Of a DNA stretch of 64,000 nt, positions 16,329 to 24,365 are shown one piece after another. Source of the DNA: Paenibacillus_E sp040812395 (GTDB taxonomy: Bacteria; Bacillota; Bacilli; Paenibacillales; NBRC-103111); assembly GCF_040812395.1 (NCBI RefSeq), contig NZ_JBFNXH010000009.1, positions 124,001 to 188,000 on the forward strand. The letters run 5' to 3'. The notes below the pieces were generated by a model, which worked only from the letters and a program-made list of their open reading frames with translations, searched no databases and was not told the DNA's origin. A program made the translations under genes and the position numbers. Positions within the stretch are counted from its first letter, which is position 1; each line of letters opens with the position of its first letter.

Positions 16329-19300
16329 TTATAGTCCGCGACGTTGCCGTTCGAACTTCATTTTTTTCTCGATTTCGCGGTAAACCTTGTCCGCGATTTT
16401 GCCAACGTCCAGTTGCGGAAGCTTCTTCACAAGCTCCTGCAGCTGCTCCATGTCCAGCTGCGGCGCTGCCTGCTCGGCAGGCGCTGCGACGGGCTGGGCA
16501 CTGTCATCGCTCCTCAGCGTGCGCAGCCAGTCCATATCCAGCGGCGTCTCAGCGAGCGCGCTGGCTTCCGGAGCTGGAGCCTGCTTGTGCTCCAGCATCA
16601 TATGCGAGACCGGCTGCGCCGATGGTCTCGCTGCGTCCATCAGCAGTAGCGCCTGCTGCGCAGCGCTACTCGCGATACTGCTGCCATCCTTCGGCAGCAG
16701 TCGTGTCGCTTGCGCGCCTAGCATCGGCGCGCTGTGTCGTGGCGTGCCCATACTCGGCACGCCGGAAGTCACTTGCCGCTGCACCTGCGTGGGCAGCGGC
16801 TTTGCCGTTACAGCAGCAGCCCAGTTGAGGCTGCTGGCCAGGCCGGCGGCGCTGCCGAAGGCCGCCGCCAATATCCGACTGCCCGGCTCACGAGCGGGCA
16901 GTATCTTTGCCGCTGCGGCCGGCGAAGCCGCAGCGGGGCCTGCAGGAGCGGCGCGAAGCGCTCCTGCGCCGCTCGCCAGCAGCGGCATGACACGCGGTGT
17001 CATGCGTACGGGCTGGCGAGCCATCGGCGCGCGCGAAGCCGCAGCGCCAGTCCCTGCCCTTGCTGCCGATGAAGCGGCAGCAGGCCGTACTTCCCGCGCG
17101 CGTTGGTGTTCCAGCGCGCGCGTTCCAGACCTGCCCGTTCTATCAGGTCCAGGAGCTGAAACATTTGCCGTCGCCTGCAAGCTAACCGGCTGCTGCACCT
17201 GCTCGGTTGCTTGAGCCCGCCTTTGAACCACATCTGAGAGTGGAGCACGAGAACTGCTTTCTCCCTCCGCTTCAACACCGTGATTCCTCGCAGGCTCTCT
17301 CCAAACCGTATCAGTTGGGGATGTCCCCGATACTGCAGGCCCTTCCGGCGCCTGCTGCAGTTGCAATTCTCCTGCTCCCGAAGCCAAGCTGGTACCTACG
17401 CGCTGCAAGCTGTTCCTTGTAATTTTTGCAGCAAGCTCAGACGCCAAATTCGTTTGCTCCAGAAAACTCCTGGAGCTGGACACTGAACCTTCATCAGAAA
17501 GAAGCCGATGTTCGAACCTTTTACCATTTGCTGTTGTAAAGGGTTTTCGCAAAATACGATGGCCCTGCATATCTAAACTTGCCTTTATACCCGCTTTCGT
17601 AGCGGACGGCAACGTTTTATTCGTAATGAAATTGACGTTCAATGAAACACTTCGATTAACAAGCCCTGAGCTCGCCCCTCTGTCTGCATATGACTCGGAA
17701 TGGCGATTTCCCCAAAGAACAGTAGGATCTTTCAACGTAAGTAATTTTCTAGCTGCAGCCCACACAAATCCTTGTGGAGTTAAGTTCGGATAGACACGTG
17801 AAGCTGATTGAACGCTGCGCTGCACACCTTGTTGTTCAATTACGTTGGAACCTGGCTGCCCCGTTAGTTTCGTCTTTGTAAACTCATTCGCTGTATGACT
17901 TAGTATTGCGCTATCACTGGCGCTACCATTTGCATGTGAACTGCTGCTTGAACTTACATTGGGACTTGTAGGTGCATCCGAGCTATTACTTGAAATAGAA
18001 CTTGCTTTACTTACATTTACATCGGCGTTTACATTTGCGTTAGCACTTGTACTTGTACTTGTACTTGTACTTGTACTTGCACTTGCACTTGTACTTGCAT
18101 TTGTACTTGCTCTTGCATTTATTTTTGCATGTGAATTTATGCTTGCATCATCATTTTCTCCAGCTATTCCACTATTGCCTACATAAGCACTTGGATGATC
18201 AATTGTACTTGCATTTAAATAATTACTTGCAATTGCATCTGAACTTCTACCTGCATTTGTTCTAGCGTTTGTACTTAAACGTGCAACAACACTTGAACTT
18301 GCACTATTTCTTGTAAATACATTGGAACCACTACTTACATTTGCATTAGTTGCATCTACATTTCCTCTACTGCTTGCACTTAAACGTGCAACGGCGCTTG
18401 AACTTGCACTACTATTAATTCCACCTAAACCTGCTGTTGCCTTTAAACTAGCATGTATTCTTGCATTAATATTTGAATTTGTATCTGCACTTGTTTTAGC
18501 GCTAGCACTTCCACTTCCACTTCCACTTGCACCTGTACTTGCACCAACATTACCATTGTTCCCCGCATTCGTGCGATCACTTCTAACCGCTATCATTCGC
18601 GCACTTCCAAAAGTATCTGAACCCACACTTGTAATCGATCTTGCACGAGCGTGCAGTCCTGAAGTACCGTTTGCTCCCAGACTTCGTCTTACGCTTCCTT
18701 CCGATGTCGCATCTGCGCTAGTCAGAACTTTTGTGAAAGGAGCTATGCTTCCCTCAACCTGTTCCTTCCTGTCATTGCTTACATCAAAAGCGGAGGCTTT
18801 TCTTCTCCCAGGAAATGACCTATCGGAATTCAAACTTTCCGATTTCCGAGTGCTGATCGATTTCCATAAAGTTATCGTCATTGGAGTCGTAGCGATTGAT
18901 TCAGCAGACTTCTTTTGAGGCCTTCGACCATTAAATAGCTGGTCCAAAGCGCCTTCATTGCTATGAATTCTACTTACTCTCCGAAATAACGTATTCTTAG
19001 GAGCCAGCTCCGCTACTGCACGGAGGCTATCCATCGGATGCTGCGCCTCAGCCATTGAACTTACCATTGTATTCATACTTGCTTGTCTAGGATCATTCTC
19101 TTTGTTATGCCCTGCATTTTTTTGTGCAAAAAGTGAGGAAAATCCCTGCTCGGCCGTTTGTTGAGCTGCTTGTCGGGCGATTCTCACGCCAAAAGCCACT
19201 TGCTGTAGACGGCTGGACTGTACAATTTCGCGAGAACTCCCTATGGAATGCTCAGCGCTATCCATCTTACTCACAAATTGCAAACGGTCACTTTCCTTTT

Positions 19301-20807
19301 GCGGGAGAAAGCGATCTTGCGCTGGGTTGCGATGTGCTAATCTGCGGTTTGTTCCAGCCACGCTACGCATCGCAAATGGAATGCTCGAGGTCAGACTTGA
19401 AGCCTGAATGGCGTTAGGTATTGTTGCAGCCGTTAAATATCCTTTTGCCACAGATGAGCTATTCTCGTTAGGCTTGCTATTTGGTAAAGCAGCCTTCACG
19501 CCAGCATCGCTTGTGTCCTCATTATTTCTACGATGCGCAAGCTCCATTCGCGGGAAATCCTGCACACCTGCTTCAGAAGTGACTGAAGCCAACTCATTAT
19601 TCTTAGCGCTGCGCATCAACAAGCTCTCGATAAAACGAACCGCTGCCGGAACAGAAGTCGTTGTGAACGGACCTTCTCCCAGCTTAAAGACCGAAGCCTG
19701 TGTTGAAGCCCGAACCTCCGCTCTACGTCCGCGATCAGCGAATAGCTTCAATTCCCGCTTCCCAGCAAGAATCGTCTCCACTGCATCAGTAAGCGAAGGC
19801 AAAGCATTAACGCTTGCCATCGACACGCTTAAATCGTTCATGCCCTCCTTGCCATCTTGAAACTGTTCCAGCCGCTTAGACGTACTGCGAATCGATTCAA
19901 CATGCCGGATAACATGAGTATGCTTACTAATTAATGATGTTAACCTTCTATGATTAATCGGGCTCACCAGAGGCAGACGTGCTGCTTGCTCTTTATCGCT
20001 ATTTTGCCGAGAGATCATTCTCACGGCAGCGGAGAGCTGCCCTAATGCACGCTGAATCAACGGTGAGCTTGCTTTGTTTTCGTTAGGAGTTGAAGACCAT
20101 TTCAAAACACCAAGACCGTTAGTCAACCCTTGCTGATCTTGATGGCGATCACGCAGCTTTTGCCGCTTTCGCTCCGGTTGCAGTTCTTGATGCTCGCGTT
20201 GCCCTTCATTCAGTTGCTGCACTCGCCACTCCAGTCGTGACGCATGCCCGCTATGCATGAGGGTTGTAGTTTCTTCAGGTTTTGCTGTCTTGCTGTTCTT
20301 CTTACTTTTGCGGCCTTTCTTTTTGACGGGCTGTTCCTGTTCCTGTTCCTGTTCCGAAGATTCCTTCACCTGCACAGCTGCCGGTCTTTCTTTCAATTGC
20401 ACCGTAGATGAAATAGGGCCTATCGGACCTGTCTGCGGAAGCATTTGCCCATAACGCTTTATCCATTGCTCCAACCTATGAATCGTCTCCCGCTTCGAAG
20501 CGAGAGGCGCCGAATCCGGATGCTGCAGGCTTTGCAGTTGCAATTGAAGCTGGATTACCCATTCTTTCTCATTAGATCCTGCCAGTGATGACAATTCGTC
20601 ATCAGACAGCAGTCCATTTTGCCGAAAAATTAACGCCAATAAGCCTAAATAGTTGTTTCGCCAGAAACCATATTTGCCCATAATGCCGGAAGCAAACTGG
20701 TTCGATTGCCTGCCTGTGCGCCCTGCAGCGCTGTTGACAGACGATACGGCTTGAGCGGAGCTCTTCCTCTGTTTCACGAGGGGGATATGCGATTGTCGGG
20801 ATGCCAT
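16329..20807 (-). CDS. Giant low-complexity eCIS protein with conserved C-terminal helix
   Basis: This 1492-residue protein (ATG at 20807; a TTG two codons upstream is also possible) sits between the second tube gene and the LysM gene, where phages encode the tape measure. Residues 1-120 form an ordered head with FASGIMGKYGFWRNNYLGLL. Residues about 165-180 are Gln-Glu and Lys repeats. Residues about 730-1000 are Ser/Ala/Thr/Asn-rich low complexity with a hexanucleotide microsatellite. Residues 1160-1400 are Ala/Pro-rich and locally GC-rich. The end, LPQLDVGKIADKVYREIEKK then MKFERQRRGL, is a conserved helix known from variable-length eCIS proteins of unknown function. There are no transmembrane helices, unlike many tape measures. 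A role in tail length or lumen filling is inference. Confidence 0.75.
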   Translation of the reverse strand: MASRQSHIPLVKQRKSSAQAVSSVNSAAGRTGRQSNQFASGIMGKYGFWRNNYLGLLALIFRQNGLLSDDELSSLAGSNEKEWVIQLQLQLQSLQHPDSAPLASKRETIHRLEQWIKRYGQMLPQTGPIGPISSTVQLKERPAAVQVKESSEQEQEQEQPVKKKGRKSKKNSKTAKPEETTTLMHSGHASRLEWRVQQLNEGQREHQELQPERKRQKLRDRHQDQQGLTNGLGVLKWSSTPNENKASSPLIQRALGQLSAAVRMISRQNSDKEQAARLPLVSPINHRRLTSLISKHTHVIRHVESIRSTSKRLEQFQDGKEGMNDLSVSMASVNALPSLTDAVETILAGKRELKLFADRGRRAEVRASTQASVFKLGEGPFTTTSVPAAVRFIESLLMRSAKNNELASVTSEAGVQDFPRMELAHRRNNEDTSDAGVKAALPNSKPNENSSSVAKGYLTAATIPNAIQASSLTSSIPFAMRSVAGTNRRLAHRNPAQDRFLPQKESDRLQFVSKMDSAEHSIGSSREIVQSSRLQQVAFGVRIARQAAQQTAEQGFSSLFAQKNAGHNKENDPRQASMNTMVSSMAEAQHPMDSLRAVAELAPKNTLFRRVSRIHSNEGALDQLFNGRRPQKKSAESIATTPMTITLWKSISTRKSESLNSDRSFPGRRKASAFDVSNDRKEQVEGSIAPFTKVLTSADATSEGSVRRSLGANGTSGLHARARSITSVGSDTFGSARMIAVRSDRTNAGNNGNVGASTGASGSGSGSASAKTSADTNSNINARIHASLKATAGLGGINSSASSSAVARLSASSRGNVDATNANVSSGSNVFTRNSASSSVVARLSTNARTNAGRSSDAIASNYLNASTIDHPSAYVGNSGIAGENDDASINSHAKINARASTNASTSASASTSTSTSTSTSANANVNADVNVSKASSISSNSSDAPTSPNVSSSSSSHANGSASDSAILSHTANEFTKTKLTGQPGSNVIEQQGVQRSVQSASRVYPNLTPQGFVWAAARKLLTLKDPTVLWGNRHSESYADRGASSGLVNRSVSLNVNFITNKTLPSATKAGIKASLDMQGHRILRKPFTTANGKRFEHRLLSDEGSVSSSRSFLEQTNLASELAAKITRNSLQRVGTSLASGAGELQLQQAPEGPAVSGTSPTDTVWREPARNHGVEAEGESSSRAPLSDVVQRRAQATEQVQQPVSLQATANVSAPGPDRTGRSGTRALEHQRAREVRPAAASSAARAGTGAAASRAPMARQPVRMTPRVMPLLASGAGALRAAPAGPAAASPAAAAKILPAREPGSRILAAAFGSAAGLASSLNWAAAVTAKPLPTQVQRQVTSGVPSMGTPRHSAPMLGAQATRLLPKDGSSIASSAAQQALLLMDAARPSAQPVSHMMLEHKQAPAPEASALAETPLDMDWLRTLRSDDSAQPVAAPAEQAAPQLDMEQLQELVKKLPQLDVGKIADKVYREIEKKMKFERQRRGL
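18045..18116. repeat. Hexanucleotide microsatellite inside the giant eCIS gene
   Basis: Twelve consecutive 6-bp units of the form ACTTGT/ACTTGC run without a break; the first five are identical. On the coding strand each unit is ACAAGT or GCAAGT, giving alternating Ser-Thr and Ala-Ser. Gain or loss of units keeps the frame. The wider region 17990-18560 is built from more diverged units of the same period, and a second short tract (TGTTCC four times, 20332-20355) encodes Glu-Gln repeats. Confidence 0.9.
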
Positions 20808-20825
20808 GAACAACCCCCCAGCTCC

Positions 20826-21317
20826 TTATTTTTTGAAAATGGTCTTTAATCCTTCGTGCACCAGCTCGATAGACTCAATCGCCACAGTTCCACCCGTTGC
20901 GTTCAAATCGGGACCTTTCCATTTCACTGGAAAAGCACTAAAAAAATTCCATCGGCACACTTCATTCCCAGCCGTATTATTTAAAATAACCGAGCCGTTC
21001 TTGCGCCTGATCTTGCCTCTAGTTACGCTATCGTACCATTCCCATAGCTCACTGGAGTCTGTAATGCCTCTTTTGAGCACAATATTCGGATACTTCGTAT
21101 GCTCGATCATATAATGGGGATGCGAGTTTACGCCGCCTTCCCAGAATGGCTTGACTTCCGTCTCGGACTGCATGCCCGTTACCTCGGAGAAGCCTCCGAC
21201 AATCAGCCCATCCAGCTCTACGACGAAGCGGAAAGCTCCACCCACTTCATGTGATCTATTCAGCCTTTTTTCCTTATTGCGCAGCCTTCTTAGCCTTTTT
21301 ATTTCATTCGCATCCAT
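20826..21317 (-). CDS. Second phage tail tube protein (gp19-like)
   Basis: A 163-residue tube protein of the gp19/Hcp-like family (Afp5-type). After a basic head (IKRLRRLRNKEKRLNR) it shows FRFVVELDGLIVGGFSEVTG, then the loop PNIVLKRGITDSSELWEWYD and the closing IESIELVHEGLKTIFKK typical of eCIS tubes. It is longer at the N-terminus than the first tube protein. In eCIS a second tube-type protein forms the tube initiator ring on the baseplate, which fits its place near the baseplate genes. AGGTGA lies 7 nt before the start, inside the end of the preceding -1-frame coding region. Confidence 0.9.
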   Translation of the reverse strand: MDANEIKRLRRLRNKEKRLNRSHEVGGAFRFVVELDGLIVGGFSEVTGMQSETEVKPFWEGGVNSHPHYMIEHTKYPNIVLKRGITDSSELWEWYDSVTRGKIRRKNGSVILNNTAGNEVCRWNFFSAFPVKWKGPDLNATGGTVAIESIELVHEGLKTIFKK

Positions 21318-21324
21318 CAGTTAC

Positions 21325-21546
21325 TCACCTCTTACCAAACACATCGAACGGATTGTCTGGTCTTTTGCTGCCATCGTCGTTCAAATTGCGGTTGATGCGG
21401 GAAATCTCCTCGCACCATTTGCGGCGCTCCCGATGCTCCATTGACATGATTTCATCATGATTCCAATGAAAATAGTAAGCGATGAAACCCGCTTCCTCAT
21501 AGATCTTGTCAATGGGGTAACCCGTTATGCCCCCGCCATCTCGTCC
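21325..21546 (-). CDS. DUF6760-like tail of the tail assembly chaperone, reached by -1 frameshift
   Basis: A 67-residue reading frame beginning ITGYPIDKIYEEAGFIAYYF then HWNHDEI, MEHRERRKWCEEISRIN and ending NPFDVFGKR has the pattern of the small DUF6760 proteins of eCIS clusters, but it has no ATG, GTG or TTG before its conserved part; the first in-frame ATG is at residue 28. It is open in the -1 frame relative to the upstream chaperone gene through the slippery T-TTT-TTG at 21546-21552. The fusion junction would read SF(L/F)GRDGGGITGYP, a glycine linker. The stop at 21325 lies 7 bp before the next gene's start. An AUA start at 21528 is a less likely alternative. Product of this size also too small for many gene callers. 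Confidence 0.7.
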   Translation of the reverse strand, partial: GRDGGGITGYPIDKIYEEAGFIAYYFHWNHDEIMSMEHRERRKWCEEISRINRNLNDDGSKRPDNPFDVFGKR

Positions 21547-21552
21547 AAAAAA
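21512..21552 (-). promoter_or_regulatory. Programmed -1 ribosomal frameshift site in the chaperone gene
   Basis: The heptamer TTTTTTG at 21546-21552 is placed as T TTT TTG in the zero frame of the upstream gene (codons TCT TTT TTG), exactly the X-XXY-YYZ arrangement. Six bases downstream, ATGG plus GG (one bulged C) can pair with CCCCAT at 21512-21517, giving a small stimulatory stem at the usual spacing. Zero-frame translation ends at 21525. Confidence 0.7.
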
Positions 21553-21902
21553 GACACGTCCACATCGAATTCATGCTCACATTTCGGGCAGGCTGTATGT
21601 ACCCTTGGCACTTCCATCTCATTGATTTGGCGATAAAAGTTTTGCAGAAAAGCCAGATCTGCTGTAAAAAACTTCTCAACCACCCGTGTATCTATAGCCC
21701 GCAAATCGCCAAGCGTCGTTATTACACGTGTCAGCAGGATAATCGTCAGATAGCCTGGGTTTTGCTGAACGCGTTGATCGCGCATGGGCAAAATTTCATC
21801 TGCAGCCGTCGCTAATCGCATCACGCCTTTTTTGTGCAGCGTTCCGTTATCGTCGACATATCCTCTAGGCAGCTCGAATTCATATTCCGTTTTGAAAGCC
21901 AT
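21525..21902 (-). CDS. Tail assembly chaperone-like protein (gpG analogue) of the eCIS
   Basis: A 125-residue protein with FELPRGYVDDNGTLHKKGVM then RLATAADEILPMRD, the pattern of phage tail assembly proteins found in eCIS and contractile phages. It has a CPKCEHEFDVDVSFLDE end with one CxxC pair. AAGGAGG precedes the ATG. In phages such genes are read partly through a -1 frameshift to make a longer form, and both forms chaperone the tape-measure protein. Here the slippery site lies eight codons before the stop and the -1 frame continues into a conserved domain. The gene is between tube 1 and tube 2. Confidence 0.8.
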   Translation of the reverse strand: MAFKTEYEFELPRGYVDDNGTLHKKGVMRLATAADEILPMRDQRVQQNPGYLTIILLTRVITTLGDLRAIDTRVVEKFFTADLAFLQNFYRQINEMEVPRVHTACPKCEHEFDVDVSFLDEMAGA

Positions 21903-22007
21903 GGGTTGATTGCCTCCTTAGAGTTAGAAAACTGACTTCATCAGCTTTGAAAAAAAGAAGAGTCAGGAGCCAGGGCTACCAGCCCCAGCACCTGCTCTAA
22001 CGTACCA

Positions 22008-22442
22008 TTACTTCGTGCGTGTCATACCTTCGTGAGCAAGCTCAAGGTTCTCGATCGCTACTTCGTTACCGGAACCATTGAAGTTAGGAGCCGTATATTT
22101 GGACGGCCATGCTTCGATAACTTGCCATGTAGCCACGTCAGCGCCTTCTTCATTGATAGCGATAATCGTTACCGTTTTGCGAGAAATTTTACCTTGAATG
22201 GATTCGGACATCCAATTGTACATATCCAAGGAATCCGTAACGCCCCATTTCAGGGTAATATTGCCGTACTTCGCCAAGCCAGGGAGCTTGCGAGGTGTAA
22301 TTGTTTCATTGCCTTCACGGTATTCAATTACCGATAAAGACGCGTCAAAGCCGGATATTTCACTGAAACCAGCTTGTTGAATACCTTCCACTTCAATACG
22401 GAATCTAAAATTGCGGTATGGATCCTTACGTTCGCCAGCCAT
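22008..22442 (-). CDS. Major tail tube protein (gp19/Afp1-like)
   Basis: A 144-residue inner tube protein. It opens RKDPYRNFRFRIEVEGIQQA, then GFSEISGFDASLSVIEYREG and the loop NITLKWGVTDSLDMYNWM, and closes IENLELAHEGMTR, all typical of eCIS Hcp/gp19-fold tube subunits. It would stack as hexamers inside the sheath. It follows the sheath gene by 58 bp with AAAGGGG before the ATG. High expression relative to neighbours would be expected for a structural subunit; the sequence shows no separate promoter. Confidence 0.92.
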   Translation of the reverse strand: MAGERKDPYRNFRFRIEVEGIQQAGFSEISGFDASLSVIEYREGNETITPRKLPGLAKYGNITLKWGVTDSLDMYNWMSESIQGKISRKTVTIIAINEEGADVATWQVIEAWPSKYTAPNFNGSGNEVAIENLELAHEGMTRTK

Positions 22443-22500
22443 ATATTTACCCCTTTCCTAATATGCAAAATAGCTACGTTCACGCGAGCCTATGCTTCGC

Positions 22501-24234
22501 CTATTCTTCTCTTGTTTTCTGCGTGATGCGGAAGATCACGAACTCGGCAGGTTTCACCGGCGCCACGCCGATCACACAGATCAGACGACCGTTATCAATA
22601 TCATCTTGCGTCATCGTGCTGCGACCAATGTTGATATAGAACGCTTCGGAAGGACTTCCGCCCATCAAAGCTCCGTCTCTCCATACGCGTGTCAGGAACG
22701 CATCGATCGTACGCTGTACACGGGCCCAAAGCTGCTCGTCATTCGGTTCGAAAACGACCCAGTTCGTGCCGTTCTTGATCGATTCCTCGATAAAGATGAA
22801 CAAGCGTCTCACGTTTACATATTTCCATAAGCCATTCGATGAAGTTGTGCGAGCGCCCCAAACGCGGATGCCTTGTCCGGCAAAGTGACGGATCAGGTTA
22901 ACGCCCTGCGGGTTCAAAATATCCTGCTCGCCCTTGTTATACTGGCAATCAAGACCTACTGCGCCACGAACGACCTCGTTGGCAGGCGCTTTTTGCACAC
23001 CGCGCGTTTGGTCGGAGCGGGAGTAAATACCGATGACAGAGCCAGATGGCGGTATGTAGATGTTGCGCTTGTCTAATGGATCGAACACTTGCAGCCACGG
23101 ATTATACATTGCGGCGTAGCTGCTGTCAAAAATGTTGCGGTGCGTCATGACGTCCGCTACTTTTGTTTTCTCGCGCGGGATGTCGAGCACAGCAAAACGG
23201 CTGCCAAGATTTTCACAGTGCGCCACGAGGGACAACTGTACGTTCGGATCGGTTACGCCCGGGATCGCCATAATGCTGACCACGTCGTTGTCGATGAAGG
23301 ACTGGATGCCCGTGCGTTTGCCAGGTCCATTGTCAGTCCCCATGAAAATGTCAGCCGTTACTTTGGCAATGGAGCCGTTGCTTCCGCCAGACAGAGCGAT
23401 CTGAAATTTGCCAGTGGATTCGTCTTCGCCGGAAAGCACCTCGAAAGGAGCCACAGCGCCAAGGTCTTTGCCGTCTGTCAAATCCTTCACGGTAATGATA
23501 TTAGAACGAGACAAAATTTTCTCGATATGATTCGCTGCGGAGATGTTCAAGGACACTTTTTCATAGGTCTCTGCTTCATCGCCGTAGAATACATGCACCG
23601 TGAATTCGCTTGTAGTTAACACTTTGGCAGGCAGCAAGTTTGCATCTACGACATCGCCTTCAAGAGCTTCAGCCAGTTCAATAACGTTATCCTGTGAAGT
23701 GACAACTTTGTTATATTGTTTAGCGCCCGCAATTTCAAAAGCAACCACATCGCCAACGTTAAAGCCGGCATTATTTTTTACGCGGTACTGTTTCTCGCTC
23801 AGCACCTCATAGATTTGTGTTTTTGCTTTACTGGAAGGAACGATCACAATGCGAACTTGATTGCCCCAAGTACCAGGGTTTTTGGAAGAGATGCTCAGGA
23901 TCGCTGATTCCTTATTGCCCTCTCCTTGGTTCGTTGCTGGCTTCGCATCGGATGGAGCAACGCGCATGACGTAACAACGCGAGCCTCCATTCAAATAGAA
24001 ATGTTCCACGGCATAAGAAAGGAAGCGATAATCGCCGAATTCGTTCTCCGACAAATAACTGCCGAACAAACGATGGAAATCCGCTACACTTGTAACCAAT
24101 TGAGGAATACCTTGAATTTCCCCTCTTTGCGCAAGCCCTATGAACCCTGCCGTGCTTGTGCTTGCACCCTCCAGCGGTTGTGCCCCGCTGTCAAACTCTT
24201 CTACATAGACTCCAGGTGATAAATAATCAGCCAT
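22501..24234 (-). CDS. Contractile tail sheath protein
   Basis: A 577-residue sheath subunit (from the internal ATG). It begins MADYLSPGVYVEEFDSGAQP, then STSTAGFIGLAQRG, the universal sheath N-terminus that donates a strand to its neighbour. The C-terminal domain shows WGARTTSSNGLWKYVNVRRL, FVVFEPNDEQLWARVQ and a final VIGVAPVKPAEFVIFRITQK. The frame extends 12 codons further upstream, but that peptide is unlike the family, so I place the start at 24234. A tiny frame ends in an overlap with this ATG. The protein would contract to drive the tube out. Confidence 0.93.
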   Translation of the reverse strand: MADYLSPGVYVEEFDSGAQPLEGASTSTAGFIGLAQRGEIQGIPQLVTSVADFHRLFGSYLSENEFGDYRFLSYAVEHFYLNGGSRCYVMRVAPSDAKPATNQGEGNKESAILSISSKNPGTWGNQVRIVIVPSSKAKTQIYEVLSEKQYRVKNNAGFNVGDVVAFEIAGAKQYNKVVTSQDNVIELAEALEGDVVDANLLPAKVLTTSEFTVHVFYGDEAETYEKVSLNISAANHIEKILSRSNIITVKDLTDGKDLGAVAPFEVLSGEDESTGKFQIALSGGSNGSIAKVTADIFMGTDNGPGKRTGIQSFIDNDVVSIMAIPGVTDPNVQLSLVAHCENLGSRFAVLDIPREKTKVADVMTHRNIFDSSYAAMYNPWLQVFDPLDKRNIYIPPSGSVIGIYSRSDQTRGVQKAPANEVVRGAVGLDCQYNKGEQDILNPQGVNLIRHFAGQGIRVWGARTTSSNGLWKYVNVRRLFIFIEESIKNGTNWVVFEPNDEQLWARVQRTIDAFLTRVWRDGALMGGSPSEAFYINIGRSTMTQDDIDNGRLICVIGVAPVKPAEFVIFRITQKTREE

Positions 24235-24289
24235 TGTTCCCCGGTCTCTGTCTGCTGCGCTTCTTGCCAATCGTTACGGCTGCAGACAT
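24227..24289 (-). CDS. Possible 20-residue leader peptide overlapping the sheath start
   Basis: An ATG with AAAGGAG 12-13 nt upstream opens a 20-codon basic reading frame (MSAAVTIGKKRSRQRPGNNG) whose TGA overlaps the sheath start as ATGGCTGA. The sheath ATG itself has only a short GGGGA close by. The arrangement would allow translational coupling from the better ribosome site. It could equally be chance, and no relative is known to me. Confidence 0.25.
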   Translation of the reverse strand: MSAAVTIGKKRSRQRPGNNG

Positions 24290-24365
24290 GTAACCAGTTC
24301 TCTCCTTTCTGCTTGTGATTTAGTATAGAAGATGGACGTGTCCATTCTGCTAATTGAGCCCAGCT

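Noticed and set aside
18000..18560. CRISPR-like repeat array
   Set aside because: The period is 6 bp with no spacers, and it lies inside a coding frame, so it is a microsatellite.
21526..21528. AUA start codon for the DUF6760-like frame
   Set aside because: The upstream sequence has no properly spaced ribosome site, and the in-frame slippery heptamer explains the missing start better.
24235..24270. Upstream start of the sheath gene
   Set aside because: The extra 12 residues are basic and unlike the sheath family; homologous proteins start at the MADYLSPGVYVEE methionine.
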